Shown here one piece after another: positions 11,257-21,564 of a DNA stretch of 64,000 nt. The first letter of the stretch is position 1, and the number at the start of each line of letters is the position of its first letter. The DNA lies in contig CM070599.1 of the NCBI GenBank assembly GCA_036346395.1, positions 14,375,232 through 14,439,231 on the forward strand, read 5' to 3'. Below the pieces are notes generated by a model. That model searched no databases. It worked only from the letters and a program-made list of their open reading frames with translations, and was not told the origin of the DNA. The position numbers were made by a program, and so were the translations under genes. This DNA comes from Hsuehochloa calcarea (Eukaryota; Streptophyta; Magnoliopsida; Poales; Poaceae).

Positions 11257-12066
11257 AACATGACAAGCACATGATCCGCTACGCATGGGAGTTGGTGGAG
11301 ATGGAGGTGGAGGAGATCCAGCCGTACGCTTGGGGGCCGGCGGTGCTGTGCGTGACGTAACGCGCCCTATGCGACGCATGCCAGCTGGTCCGGGATAGTT
11401 CCGTTCTCTCTGGATGTCCTCTCCTACTTCAGTTGTGGTCCTTCGAGCGTCTCCAGATCGGACGACCACAGCTAGACCTCAGAGCCTACACCATCGCCAT
11501 GTACGCCGCTGTCGACGACATGGACGGCCTGACTATGGATACGGTGTGGTGTCGTCAACGGGTAAGTTGTTTGAACCTTTAGTATGTTTCGTAATGTGCT
11601 TTATTTGCATGTGCTCAGGTTTTGTTGTTCTGTTCCACAGGTCACATCCACACCAATCACTATGCACGTGTTCTACACAGACTACATTGTGATGTTCGAT
11701 CAGTTGACAGATGACCGCATCATCTGGATACCGTACACCCCCGAGTGGGTGTACACGTACGCACCCCGAGGCCTATCGAGCTTGTGCCAGCGAGACTCTG
11801 AGTATTGGTTCATGTGGCGTCGCTTGGTGCATGACGTCTTCGTGGAGAAGTACCACCTACACCGGGTGATGCTCCAGTTCGGACTACGACAACAGGTCCC
11901 ACTGCCCTGGGAGGGCCATTGCTGTCGAACGTACATCAGTAAGTTAACGTTTAATTTTGTCGTAGCCTGTGCCTTGCATACTTATAAACTTATCATTTTG
12001 CCTTCCACAGGTGGACCAGGAAGGGAGTATCTGGTCGAACTTCCCCTCAAGATGGGCATGAGATAA
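11257..12066 (+). pseudogene. Plant mobile domain (MAIN-like) gene fragment
   Basis: Three exons can be joined in frame: about 11257-11561, 11641-11938 and 12011-12066 (TAA). Introns have GTAAGT donors and TTCCACAG or CTTCCACAG acceptors. The translation shows plant mobile domain (PMD) hallmarks in order: EIQPYAWGPAVL, RALCDAC, SGCPLLLQLWSFERL with IGRP, IIWIPYTPE, and HRVMLQFGLRQQVP. PMD occurs in MAIL1/MAIN nuclear proteins and in many Mutator- and Ty3-associated transposon genes. A TAA at 11358-11360 interrupts the frame just before RALCDAC, where the family has Tyr, and no start codon was identified, so it is called a pseudogene. Host gene relic or transposon-borne copy cannot be separated here. 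Confidence 0.7.
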
Positions 12067-12405
12067 CACTCATGTCCATCTTGTTACATATTACAATACT
12101 ATTACTAGAATTTATCAAATCTACCATCGACTAAAGACCAAAAAATTACTCATCACCGCCAGTTACTATTAGAGACGTCACTAAATCTATCTCCACCATC
12201 TACCAGCCGCCCCGACCTCAACCTCATCTTCCTCTACCCTCATGCCCCCAGCCACCCTCGGCCACCACCACTTTACCCACACACCCCTAGTTTTGGCCTC
12301 CACCACCTTTACATCTGCCATAGCCCATTACGCTTTGCTCCAGTCCCAATCATCTTCCTAATCCTCTTCTCCCTTCTGCCACTTCTCCGACTGTGTGGTC
12401 TCTTC
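12067..12405. other. Gap between PMD fragment and Copia gag
   Basis: Pyrimidine-rich sequence with no recognisable gene. It may be decayed Copia sequence downstream of gag (minus strand), but no pol motif is visible. Confidence 0.35.
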
Positions 12406-13434
12406 CTATGTCATGGCTGCATTGGCCATGGGGCCACCTCTTCCTCTTCCTCTTCCTCCACCTTGACCTCCTTCAGCAAATATATTGTTCTCACCACCAC
12501 CTCTACTAGGGCAAGGTGCCCCCACACTTATAACACTCAGTCCTCCTTGCAAAGTTCGAGTTGCCACATCTCGCATCACGGCAAATCCAATCACCCTTGC
12601 GGCCTCCATTTCGTGAGAGAGGACACACCCAACTCAGATGTCCTGTTAGCTTACAGTTGTAACACTCCCTATCATCAGCTATGGCGTACGCTAACCTTAT
12701 AGGGTTGCTACCCATCATCACTCTCTGTCGAGTTTCCTCGACAACCATAGCTGAAATAGCTTCCTCCATAGTTGGCAATACCACCTGATGACATATTGAA
12801 GCTCTCTTGCTCTCAAACTCAGGGTTTAAACCTTTCAAAAAGTGAGTGACCCTTCTACGTCAATATCATCAGCACACGTCAGTTGTAGTGGATCATACTG
12901 ATCCAAATTTGCCTACAACTGCTACAGCTCACTGGCATATTCTTGAACGTTCTTTTCCCCCTGTTTCAGAGCATCTATCTCACCTTGAGCCTCTACCATC
13001 ATCATCACATTGCCAACTCTGGAGTACATGTTCCCCAACGTCTTCCACACCACCGTTGCACTTGGGATCGCCTCCACCATCCTAGCAATGGACGGGGACA
13101 CCGAAGTCAACAACTATGCCACCACCACAGAGTTGGTGGTGTTCCACAACCTCTAATCAGTACTCCCTCTGTCTGTAGGCTCGACATATGTCTTTTGCAA
13201 ATAGTGCTCTACCCCTATCGTTTTTAGAATTAACTGAGTTCTTCTGGACCAACTTAGGTAATTCTCACTCCCTTCGAGCTTCACATCATTCGGCATCAAT
13301 TCCAGCTTCAACTCTGATTATCTCGTTTCAGCCCTAGGACCTATCAAACCCATCGCGATGAGGCCCAGCAATATACCTCTCATCTCACCTTTTGTGACCA
13401 AATATGATTCTCCACTCCCCCATCCATGCTCATG
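12406..13434 (-). pseudogene. Copia gag with CCHC knuckle and RanBP2-type zinc finger
   Basis: Gag motifs on the minus strand are LEGSENYLSWSRRTQLIL, then SIARMVEAIPSATVVWKTL and VEAQGEIDALKQGEKNVQEY, then FLKGLNPEFESKRA-type sequence, ending in a CCHC knuckle (CYNCKLTGHLSWVC). Gag would coat element RNA in cytoplasmic particles. Unusually, 12 residues after the knuckle comes a complete RanBP2-type finger, WIC-x4-C-x3-N-x6-C-x2-C, within GDWICRDARCGNSNFARR. A one-base gain in a G-run near 12520 shifts the frame. After correction the protein would run on into a GGRGRGRGG tail and stop at 12406. Other stops lie near 13110-13320. The finger may be a captured host domain. RanBP2 fingers in plant nuclear RNA-binding proteins have the same spacing. 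Confidence 0.7.
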
Positions 13435-14120
13435 ATACTCTTCTCCGCAGCCTTTCACGTAATTTCTTCCTCAACCTTTTTCGCGGTTTCGATCTCCTCT
13501 GGATTCATCTCCTACTTTCAACACCGATTACACAATCCTCGTCAACTCCTCTTCCAGCTTATTGCCGTGTGTATTAACGACCACGACAATCTCTCCACGT
13601 ATCAATAGATCGCAACTCCACGATCGTAATCACAATCGAACAACTTTTGAACTATCCCCAAAACCAGCACCCACACCAAGCCACGCAAAAAAAATCCACA
13701 CTAGATCTGATCTCCTTCACACCGGATTGATTCCCCCGAGTGGTACGCTCTTCTTCTCTCTCCCTTCCTGATCCACTGGATCCCCTCCTTTCCACCGAAA
13801 TCGAAGCACGCCGATGAGCGCTCCCCCCCGAGCGACGGACCCACAAGCCTGAGCGAGTCTGCAAATCCCAAGTGGGTCTTCTCCCAGCAGCCGGATCTGC
13901 TTCTCCCCTCCTCAATTAGCGGCGGTCCGAACGGCTACAACCCCAAACAGCAGTGGTGGCGTGCGCGGTTCGGCAGCGCCTGCCCACGCGCCTGCCCACC
14001 CGCAAGGTGGTCCGGGTCTGGGAAACAACGATAGCTAGTGGCGGCGGTGGATGGGGCGAGGGCATGGATACGACGATGGACGGCGATGGATTGGATCTAA
14101 AGTGAGGGATTAGGGTTAGT

Positions 14121-14131
14121 CTTTGATACCA
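14121..14131 (-). other. Copia primer-binding site
   Basis: TGGTATCAAAG on the minus strand directly follows the LTR end and matches the start of the initiator-Met tRNA primer site TGGTATCAGAGC. Confidence 0.7.
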
Positions 14132-14272
14132 TGTAGAAATTTTGGGAATATTGTGTCCCTTTTGGAATCCCACACCCTTTATTTATAGTACCAAATATTA
14201 CGGACCGACTCTGACACGACTTGGACTCTTGCCAAACTCTGGATTCTTTCCTAATCTCTAATATCTCCAACA
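14132..14272 (-). repeat. 141-bp Copia 5' LTR
   Basis: On the minus strand it runs from TGTTGGAGATATTAGAG to TTTCTACA and is followed by the primer-binding site. It contains TATAAATAAAGG as a candidate promoter. The length is very short for a Copia LTR. No second copy is present. Confidence 0.7.
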
Positions 14273-14410
14273 AATTCACTACATAAATTTCCAGCTACAA
14301 AAAGTTTATGAAAGTTGATTTGGTTCTATGGATAGTTCATCGATACCCTAAGCATTTCTATCCATACGAGCAGCAAGAGAATAAGAGTATATAAATACAT
14401 AAATCCAAAT

Positions 14411-14504
14411 AAGTGAGAATCTTGCGGATTTGTTTACAAAGACTTTGCCAGCTTTTACTTTGGGAAATCATACTCATGGAGTTGTCCTCAGGGGAGGTAT
14501 GTAA
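14411..14504 (+). pseudogene. Copia RNase H C-terminus
   Basis: The translation ISENLADLFTKTLPA continues to HGVVLRGGM and TAA at 14502-14504. (N)xADxxTKxLP is the signature of the last part of Copia RNase H. Upstream sequence is interrupted by stops. Confidence 0.75.
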
Positions 14505-14720
14505 TCTTTATAAATGTTCATCATTGGGATGAAAAGATGTTGCACTCATTTTCTCTTAGTTCAGTTTTGTCTCGTAGGGTTTTCTCAATTGAAGATTTTT
14601 CGTGAGGCAGCATATGCAATGACAAGGACGTGAGCTATGTACTATTTTCCTCTTGTCTACTTTTTCCCACTAGGTTTTTTGTAAGGAATTTTTATCGAGG
14701 CATGGGCATGGATTTAATTG

Positions 14721-14964
14721 TGTAGACATTTAGCCTAAACTAGCCCATTAGGGGTTGAGGCCCAACTAGACCCATTAGCATGGTTTAGTTTATTCTACTA
14801 CGAAGGGAGGTCTATTATTCCAATGTAAGGGGCCATGGAGTTCTTATTATATACATACACTAAGTGATACCAATAAAGTTGAGAGAGACTCAAGAGGACT
14901 ATATCTTTATGCTTTTTTACTTTCGTATTTAAGTGCTTAACAACGCGATCACAGTATTATAACA
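14721..14964 (+). repeat. Probable 244-bp Copia 3' LTR
   Basis: Starts TGTAGACATTTAGCC and ends TATTATAACA. The flanking 5-mers (AATTG and GGGAG) do not match, consistent with a 3' LTR of a truncated element rather than a solo LTR. Confidence 0.5.
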
Positions 14965-15385
14965 GGGAGTATGGGACCATACTGTGGATTCTAGTAAAAA
15001 AAAACATTTCATTTCCTTATCAAGTGTCGTGCCTCCGCCCAACAGAACATTTTATTCCCTGCACGACAAAGGCTTGCCAAAGCGGATTGCTCAGTGGCTG
15101 TCGTTTCCTTCAGGAAATTACCATGCTGATGGCACGGAGACGAAGCACTTTTCCGAGCGACCAATTCTTCACGCGTTCATTACCTCCTTGCAAAGTTCTT
15201 GACCGTAATTCCCAAGAAAATTGTGCATCTTGCATGTATCATGCCGGCATGCCTTCGGGTAGGGATGAACTGAAGACTCTGTCCTTTGCCTTCAAAGCCT
15301 ACGGAAGCAACAAGATAGGCAGCCCACACATTAAGAACATTGAAAAGCCAACGAAACAATACGTGTGCATGCGAGAAGTTTTGCT
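14965..15385 (-). other. 3' side of the MATE gene
   Basis: No other gene is seen. Probably MATE 3' UTR and downstream sequence, since the stop codon is at 15386-15388 on the minus strand. Confidence 0.5.
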
Positions 15386-17488
15386 TCATTTGCTTACTTC
15401 TTTTTCCCAGTTGGTGCACAGGGTAATGGACAGAAGCAGTAGCATCTGCACGACGAGTCCGCAGGTTATTCCGAACCACAGTCCCTACAAGTTAAGACCC
15501 ATATTTTCAGAGGTTTCTTCAACTCAAATCAGGAATTCAAGTGAAATTAGAACATTTTATGTGAGGGCAGTAAAATACCATTCCACCAAGATGGTAGACA
15601 AAGGCAAAACAGAACGCCGCTGGAATGCCAACAAGGTAGTATGCACCGAGATTAACACAAGCACCGATCTTTTGCCAGCCACTGCCCCTAACAACACCTG
15701 GAAAAAATATATATGAAGTATCCCCCATTGAAGTCAATATCCTGGGTCTAATTTTCTCATAAAACAGTACATATTGTTCATCATATACAAGGAGATATAT
15801 AGAGTCCTAAAAAAGAAATACAAGGAGACAAGAAGAGATCATAAGGTGAAAAATCGTAAAATAGGCTCCAAGAATTTGCCAAAATTGCTTTGTTTGAACT
15901 TTTGAAGTACTTATCATCTGTATTTACCTGAAAGAACACACTGCAGGTCATCAAAGAAGAATGTCACGGCGAGAACTGGCATCATTCTGGCAATGTATTC
16001 CACCACTTCCTCGTCGTTGCTGTATGCATACCCCCACAAATTGCGCCCCAAAATCATAACAAGTCCGACTGATACGCCAGTCGCGAGACCCATAACCATG
16101 ACCACACGGGTAGCCAGACGGGCAGCATGTGGTCGCCCAGCGCCAAGCTCGTTTGAAACACGGGTGCTACGAAGGCAAGAAAAAAGGTATCATTGCCCCC
16201 AAGAACTATATGATCGATATGGGCATGGTAAAAGTTTATATGAGTTTTGACTTGTTTCATCTGACCTTATGGCTGCAGCAAGCCCAAACGGGATCATGAA
16301 CGCTAAGGAACCCGAGTTCAGGCTGCAGAAAATTCAACAGTCACAATCAGGAAAGGACAACAAGAATGTGAAGTACGCCATTAGAACGTAACAACTCACC
16401 AAATGGACAAAACTGATGTCTCGAGCTTAGGATTTGGGAGAAGTCCGGAAAGAAGTACCAGGAGCTCAAATGACCACCACTCCAGGCTGTGCACATGTAC
16501 ATATAGGACCCAATTCAGTAGGAGAAGCAACATGAAAAATTCTACCTGCAATTAGAGCGAGGGGCCCAAATTCAAACTCACCAAACCATCAGAGCGGATG
16601 GAACTGCAAGCCTCAAGAAGCTAAGAATGTCGCGAAACGCCTCCTTCGAGAACCCTGTCCAAGTGCTCTTGCAGGATGGAGAGAGCCTGACGTAAAGCGC
16701 CAAGATGGACACATTGGTCAGGTACGAGATGGCATTGGCCAAGGCAGCGCCATTGCTGCCCAGGCCAAGCTTGTACACCAGCAACCAGCACACCATCGCA
16801 TGGTTGAGCGCCGTGACGCCTGAGCTCAGCATCACTGGTAGGACGATGTTCTGCGTCTGCAGGAACCGGACATGGCACTGCAGCGGCCCGTACACAAACA
16901 GTGCTGGAATCATCCACCGGATGTAGCTCCCTGCCCCCTTGGCAATCTCCGGATCCTGGCCGAAGAGTAGAAGGATCTCGCCGGTGTACGCCCAGATCAC
17001 CGCGACCACAACGCTCACCAGAGTGAGCACAAGGATTGCCCTCTGCTTGTAGATGCCGAGAAGATAGTACTGCCTTGCTCCGAAGGCTTGCCCACACAGT
17101 GTATCCAAGCTGCTCGCCATGCCAGCCTGAAATGAACAGATACATCACAAAGCAGCATTCAAGTTGCTGTTAAACTTCAGTTGATTATTCAGGAGCTCCA
17201 TTCCAACATATGAAAGGGATACGTTCACATATGTACCAACAAGCTGAAGCCGGTGACACTAGCAAAGGAGGTGGCGATGGAGGCACTGGAGAGGGCGAGC
17301 TCGCCGAGGTGACCAACAAACATGACAGATAACATCTGGACGGCGTTCTGCAGGAGCCATGCTGCGATGAGAGGCCCGGCGAGGTACAGCTGCTTTCTGA
17401 CTTCACCCACTACCAAGCTCTCTCCTCCACCTCCTGTCTTCTCAATGTCGCCTTGTTCAACAAGGGGCTCCTCCATGCTTGGCATCAT
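15386..17488 (-). CDS. MATE/DTX multidrug efflux transporter, seven exons
   Basis: Exons in transcript order are 17488-17237, 17126-16582, 16486-16400, 16322-16266, 16166-15928, 15697-15579 and 15484-15386. All introns are GT-AG and phases are consistent, giving 465 residues, close to the usual 470-510. Family landmarks are EVRKQLYLAGPLIAAWLLQN, SSLDTLCGQAFGA, WMIPALFVYGPLQCHVRFLQ, LEWWSFELLVLLSGLLPNP, LETSVLSICLNSGSLAFMIP, STRVSNELGAGRPHAA and DDLQCVLSG. It is a 12-helix membrane protein of the plasma membrane or tonoplast that exports organic cations, alkaloids, flavonoids or xenobiotics against H+ or Na+. The substrate cannot be told from sequence. MEEPLV at 17476 is an alternative start that resembles relatives. 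No stops or frameshifts are seen, so it looks functional. Confidence 0.93.
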
Positions 17489-18008
17489 ACTTGAAACTTC
17501 ACACTCTGCTTCTGAACAAGGCAGGTGTTTACAAGTGAAGGAAGGGATGTGTGAACAATATATCAGTCAACTTGATCAATACTCCATTAAGAAGGCCAGA
17601 AACTTGGAGGCCAAATGCCGTAAGGAAACCGATAGGAAACAAAGGCAGCAGCTTGACAACCAAGTTTAACATGCCTCGACAAGCACAACAGAACAAATAG
17701 CTCGTCTCATCCGGGAGATTGATTAGGACATTAAAGATTAAAAAGGCTTCACAACATTTTACAGATGAATTTAAGGTATGTTAACAACATCTGTCAAGTT
17801 GAGCCTGCGTAAGACGGTTTGGAATATTGCAGTCAAGTGCACTAGGGAAACCCACAGGAGTCAAAGGAGTAGCTTGGCAGCCAAGTTCATCGCATGTCTA
17901 AGGCTAGCTATTCCTTCAGATATGGACAACTACTGTCAATCCATTAACAAAAAAAATTGTGGCTGTCATGAAGAACATATAAGACAACGACGCTGAGAAG
18001 CCACACCA
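17489..18008 (-). promoter_or_regulatory. MATE 5' flank with diverged internal duplication
   Basis: No TATA box could be placed with confidence. Two related stretches at about 17570-17680 and 17800-17900 share phrases such as GGAAAC, CAAAGG and CAGCTTG(A/G)CAACCAAGTT, suggesting an old duplication. The CACTA element ends this flank about 520 bp upstream of the start codon. Confidence 0.4.
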
Positions 18009-18360
18009 CACTACTACAAAACAGGCTATAGAAGACGCCTCATCACAGACGGTTCTTGAAAACCGTATGTGATAAAGTAATCACAGACGGTTCCAAGACG
18101 AACCGTCTGTGGTATGTCACATATCACGGCGGTTGCGTGTTTAGAACCGTCAGGAACCATCATGACGGTTCTAACCACGAACCGCTGCGTGATATAAGAA
18201 TATCACGCACGGTTCGTGGTTAGAACCGCTCAGGAAGCATCACGACGGTTCTAACCATGAACCGCTCGTGATATGAGAATATCACAGACGGTTCTAACCA
18301 CGAACCGTCTGTGATGAGGTTTTACCATGGTTTAGGGTTTTCCTTACTCTCTGATTTTAC

Positions 18361-18795
18361 CATGGCAACCAATACTCTGCCGCGGTAGGGTTTGGCAGCC
18401 GATACTCTGCCGCGGTAGGGTTTGGCAGCCGATACTCTGCCGCGGTAGGGTTTGGGTAGCCGATTCTCTGCCGCTGTAGGGTTTAGCAGCCAATACTCTG
18501 CCGCGGTAGGGTTTGGGTAGCCAATCCACTGCCACGGCAGATAATCCTATGCCGCGGTAGGGTTTGGGTAGGGTTTGGGCAGCCAATCCATCGCCAAGGC
18601 ACATAATCCTCTCGCCAGAGGGTTTAGGTAGCCAATCCTCCGCCGCGTAGGGTTTGGGTAGCCGATTCTCCGTCGCGGTAGGGTTTGGGTAGCCGATTCT
18701 CTGCCGCGGTAGGGTTTGGATTGGCTGCCAAACCCTACCGCGGCAGAGTATCGGCTGCCAAACCCTACCGCGGCAGAGTATTGGTTGCCATGGTA
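18361..18795. repeat. Telobox-containing tandem array inside the CACTA element
   Basis: About ten units of 30-32 bases carry TAGGGTTTG followed by GCAGCCGATACTCTGCCGCG-type sequence on the plus strand. From 18721 two units return in inverted orientation. The flanks (18300-18360 and 18785-18880) are also inverted copies around CCATGGTAAAACCTCATCAC, so the interior forms a long stem. AAACCCTA is the plant telobox motif. Any regulatory role is inference. Confidence 0.75.
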
Positions 18796-19328
18796 AAAAT
18801 CCAAGCCATGGTAAATTCGAAGAGTAAGGAAAAATTCAAACCATGGTAAAACCTCATCACAGACGGTTCGTGGTTAGAACCGCTCGTGATGAGATTATCA
18901 CGCACGGTTCGTGATACGAACCGTCTGTGATATAATCATCACGCATTTTTGTATAAAACCGTCTGTGGATACTTTGGTTTCGTTAAGCGGAAAACAAAAA
19001 TTTGCACATAATGGCGGGCTCCCGAAAATCTCTCTATATTAACAGAGTCATTCATCTCCCCCTTTGCCATCTCCATCTCTTCCTTTGCCATTTCTCCCCC
19101 TCTGTCATTTCTCCTCTGGCCTCCCCTCCCGGCCTCCTCCACCTCCTCTACCTCGCCTGACCTCGCCGCGCCGGGCCTCCCACGACTGCCGCCCCGCCTC
19201 CTCTACTTCGTCGGCCCGCCCTCCTCGAGTCTGCCGCCGCGCCTCGTCCACCTTGCCCCGCCTCATTGTCGCGGCCTCCCATGACCTCGTCACCCCACCT
19301 CCCACGACCTCACTCTCTACTCCCCTTT

Positions 19329-19503
19329 GCTCTGTGATGTAGATTACTACTGTGATGTGTTAGTACTCTGTGAATTGTTTGAGTTGATGCTACTGTGATG
19401 TGGGTGATCTACTCCCCCTTTTTGCTCTGTGATGTAGATTACTACTGTGATGTGTTAGTACTCTGTGAATTGTTTGAGTTGATGCTACCGTGATGTGGGT
19501 GAT
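19329..19503. repeat. 95-bp tandem duplication in the CACTA element
   Basis: Copies begin GCTCTGTGATGTAGATTAC at 19329 and 19424 and share the rest up to GATGTGGGTGAT with one visible difference. Confidence 0.85.
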
Positions 19504-19920
19504 GCATGTCGTGTTGTTTTTAGTGCTCGTGAATGGATTGAGTTGATGCTATTGTGATGCTCGCTATTGTGGGAAAGCTAGCGAAATCCAAAATCAATAT
19601 CGATTCATTCGTGAGGCTCCATACGGCGAAAATCCGCTTCTTTTTTGCCTCGAAAAAACTATCACAGACGGTTCTAAAAAAGAACCGTCTGTGATAGTTA
19701 AACAGACTATCACAAACGGTTCTATTCACGAACCGTCTGTGATGTGTGCTATTACAGACGGTTCGTGAATAGAACCGTCTGTGCTATCATTTTCATGCAC
19801 GCGGTTAAAAACCGTCTGCGGATGACCTCGTGTCATCACAGACATTAAAATTCGCACGGTTCAAAAACCGTCTGTGATGATGGTTTAGAACTGTCTGTGA
19901 TGAGCTTTTCTGTAGTAGTG

Positions 19921-20049
19921 CCAGGAGCCACCAAAGCAACTAAGAGCACGCCCGCATCCTCCACTACGTCTCTCTTCCTCCTCGTTCTATCTTCTTCTTT
20001 CCGTTCTACCGGAATTTCGGGGTCGAGATTCTTTTAAAGGGGTAGGGTT
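19921..20049 (+). mobile_element. 3' terminal internal piece of a Ty3 (Del/Tekay-like) element
   Basis: It ends in CGGGGTCGAGATTC followed by a polypurine-type tract TTTTAAAGGGGTAGGG just before an LTR. This is the arrangement preceding the 3' LTR of Del/Tekay chromoviruses, and the same layout is seen in reverse at 63913-63970. Upstream coding sequence is lost, and the CACTA element lies immediately left. Confidence 0.6.
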
Positions 20050-20537
20050 TGTAACACCCTAAAAGTTCTTGAATGCAAAAATACAAAAAAATTTAAACTT
20101 TCTGTATGTTATCTGTTGTCATTCTGTTTGCTTGAATTTTTTTAAGTTATTTGATCTGCATTTCTTTTCCCGGCACAAGTAGTGTTAAACGGAAAACCCT
20201 AGAAACGAAAACCCTAAATGCGGAAACCCTAGAAACATAAATTGTAAAGAGTAAAGTTAACTTAAAATATTGTCCTTTAGAATATTATAAGAAATGGAAA
20301 CCCTAAAATCAAAAACATAAAGTGCAAAACCTAATCCTCTAAATATTCAATCATCGCATGAGAATTTTTCTAGCAATAGTCAGGAAAATAGCAATCACCA
20401 CATTTCTTACTTCTTTTGCCTTCTTCCCAATTTTACCCTAGCCTACTCTTTTTCTTCTCCTTCCTGTTCATCTGGTCAAGCCACATGAGCCTGAGCCATT
20501 GCAACCGAACTGCTTCGGTCAACTATCGCAGCACATC

Positions 20538-20568
<31 letters not shown>

Positions 20569-21057
20569 ACGTTTGCAACGCCATGACTCCACTCCAGATC
20601 GTCGACATTCTCTGAAGCCCAGATGCCACGTCGTAGCCATGTATGGCAGCTCTGTCGATCAATCATCACTCGCCATCGCTCAGCGAGCACTGTGCTGCCC
20701 AACCCTGTCAAGACCAATGCCGAACTGAGTCACGCTCTCGGTCAAGTCCACTGCCAAACTTCCGCCGAGAGCTTCGTTAGCGCCCATGCAGGCCAAAACA
20801 CACCATCGGTCCCTCCGCCCATCCCGCCTATTTAAGCGCCGCACTGAGCCGCCTAGCCCCCTCCCGGCCTCTCCTTCCCTTTCCTCTTCTCCACCGAAAG
20901 CCAAGAGAAGCACCGTGCAAGCTCTGCCTCGGCCGCCAGCGCCTTTCTCACCGTGCTGCCGTCTCAGTGAACTCCTCTCGCTTCTCCTCGCGTCAAAATG
21001 TGTTCCCAGTACCCCTCCTCGTTTCCCCACTCAATTTTGCAATTCATCTGTAGGAAC
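20050..21057 (+). repeat. Ty3 3' LTR, interrupted by Copia
   Basis: Begins TGTAACACCCTAAAAG directly after the polypurine tract, with an AT-rich U3 and then a GC-rich part with TATTTAAG at 20829. At 21058 a Copia LTR begins. The remainder of this LTR was not found further right. Confidence 0.6.
20542..20568. repeat. (CT)n microsatellite
   Basis: Uninterrupted CT dinucleotides inside the LTR, read as GA on the minus strand. Confidence 0.95.
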
Positions 21058-21410
21058 TGTTGGAAATTAATCTAGACTTGCCAAGTATAGGGTGTTAGAA
21101 TCCTGATGCAATCAGCATCGGATCAATTTAGTTTATTTCCTTTGTTAGCTTTCCATATTTAGTTTTGGTTTCCTAATGTGAGTCCGAGTAAGTTTCTTAC
21201 TAAGAAACGAATTGGATCAAAGAATCCAATTGCTTAGCCTATATAAAGGCATCTATGGTCTTGTAACTTCAACATCAAGAGCAATAGAGCAAGAGATATT
21301 TAGAAAAGTTGTTGTTGATCCGGCGGCACAAAAATCTTTCTTGTGTTCTTGTGTTCGTGTTCGAGGGTTCCATTGCGTTCGCGTGTGTTTGTCTTCAGTT
21401 TGGGCCAACA
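21058..21410 (+). repeat. Copia 1 5' LTR, 353 bp
   Basis: Starts TGTTGGAAATTAATCTAG and ends GGGCCAACA, giving the 6-bp inverted ends TGTTGG/CCAACA. TATATAAAGG near 21240 is a likely TATA box. The primer-binding site follows two bases later. Confidence 0.8.
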
Positions 21411-21412
21411 AT

Positions 21413-21424
21413 TGGTATCAGAGC
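21413..21424 (+). other. Copia 1 primer-binding site
   Basis: TGGTATCAGAGC, the perfect initiator-Met tRNA complement used by most plant Copia elements. Confidence 0.9.
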
Positions 21425-21564
21425 AAGGTGCGAGGAGGCGAGGTGCGAGGAGTAGCTGTGCGGCGCAAACGGGCAATGCGTGGCTTGGTCGGGCGACGAC
21501 GGTTCTCGGCGGTTGCGACACTACCCCTCGGGCGCACGAGGTGTGGCGCGTCATGTTGCAGCAG

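Larger units (their letters stand above)
12406..14272 (-). mobile_element. 5' fragment of a short-LTR Copia element
   Basis: Reading the minus strand: a 141-bp LTR (14272-14132), a primer-binding site, an untranslated leader (14120-13435, no gene seen) and a decayed gag (13434-12406). Protease, integrase, reverse transcriptase and the 3' LTR are absent, so only the 5' part survives. Confidence 0.7.
14273..14964 (+). mobile_element. 3' end of a second Copia element
   Basis: It contains the end of Copia pol, an untranslated stretch with the CCCACTAGGTTTTTTGTAAGG type phrases common just before Copia 3' LTRs, then an LTR. The 5' part is missing, and it abuts the minus-strand Copia at 14272. Confidence 0.6.
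18009..19920. mobile_element. Non-autonomous CACTA element with CCA TSD
   Basis: Ends are CACTACTACAAAACAGGC and its partner ...TTTTCTGTAGTAGTG, flanked by the 3-bp duplication CCA (18006-18008 and 19921-19923), as expected for CACTA/CMC elements. Subterminal regions are packed with direct and inverted copies of ATCACAGACGGTTC, the likely transposase-accessory binding sites. No transposase is encoded, so movement would need an autonomous helper. 19050-19340 is a proline-rich pyrimidine-biased open stretch with no recognisable protein. Confidence 0.9.

Noticed and set aside
15024..15716. Plus-strand 230-residue frame
   Set aside because: Antisense to the last MATE exons and introns, whose frame, splice sites and motifs are convincing.
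18344..18804. Repetitive frames (SIGCQTLPRQ and similar)
   Set aside because: Translation of the telobox tandem array in the CACTA element, not a gene.
20680..21070. GC-rich frames on both strands before Copia 1
   Set aside because: They lie in the R/U5-type part of a Ty3 LTR; no domain and no splice context.
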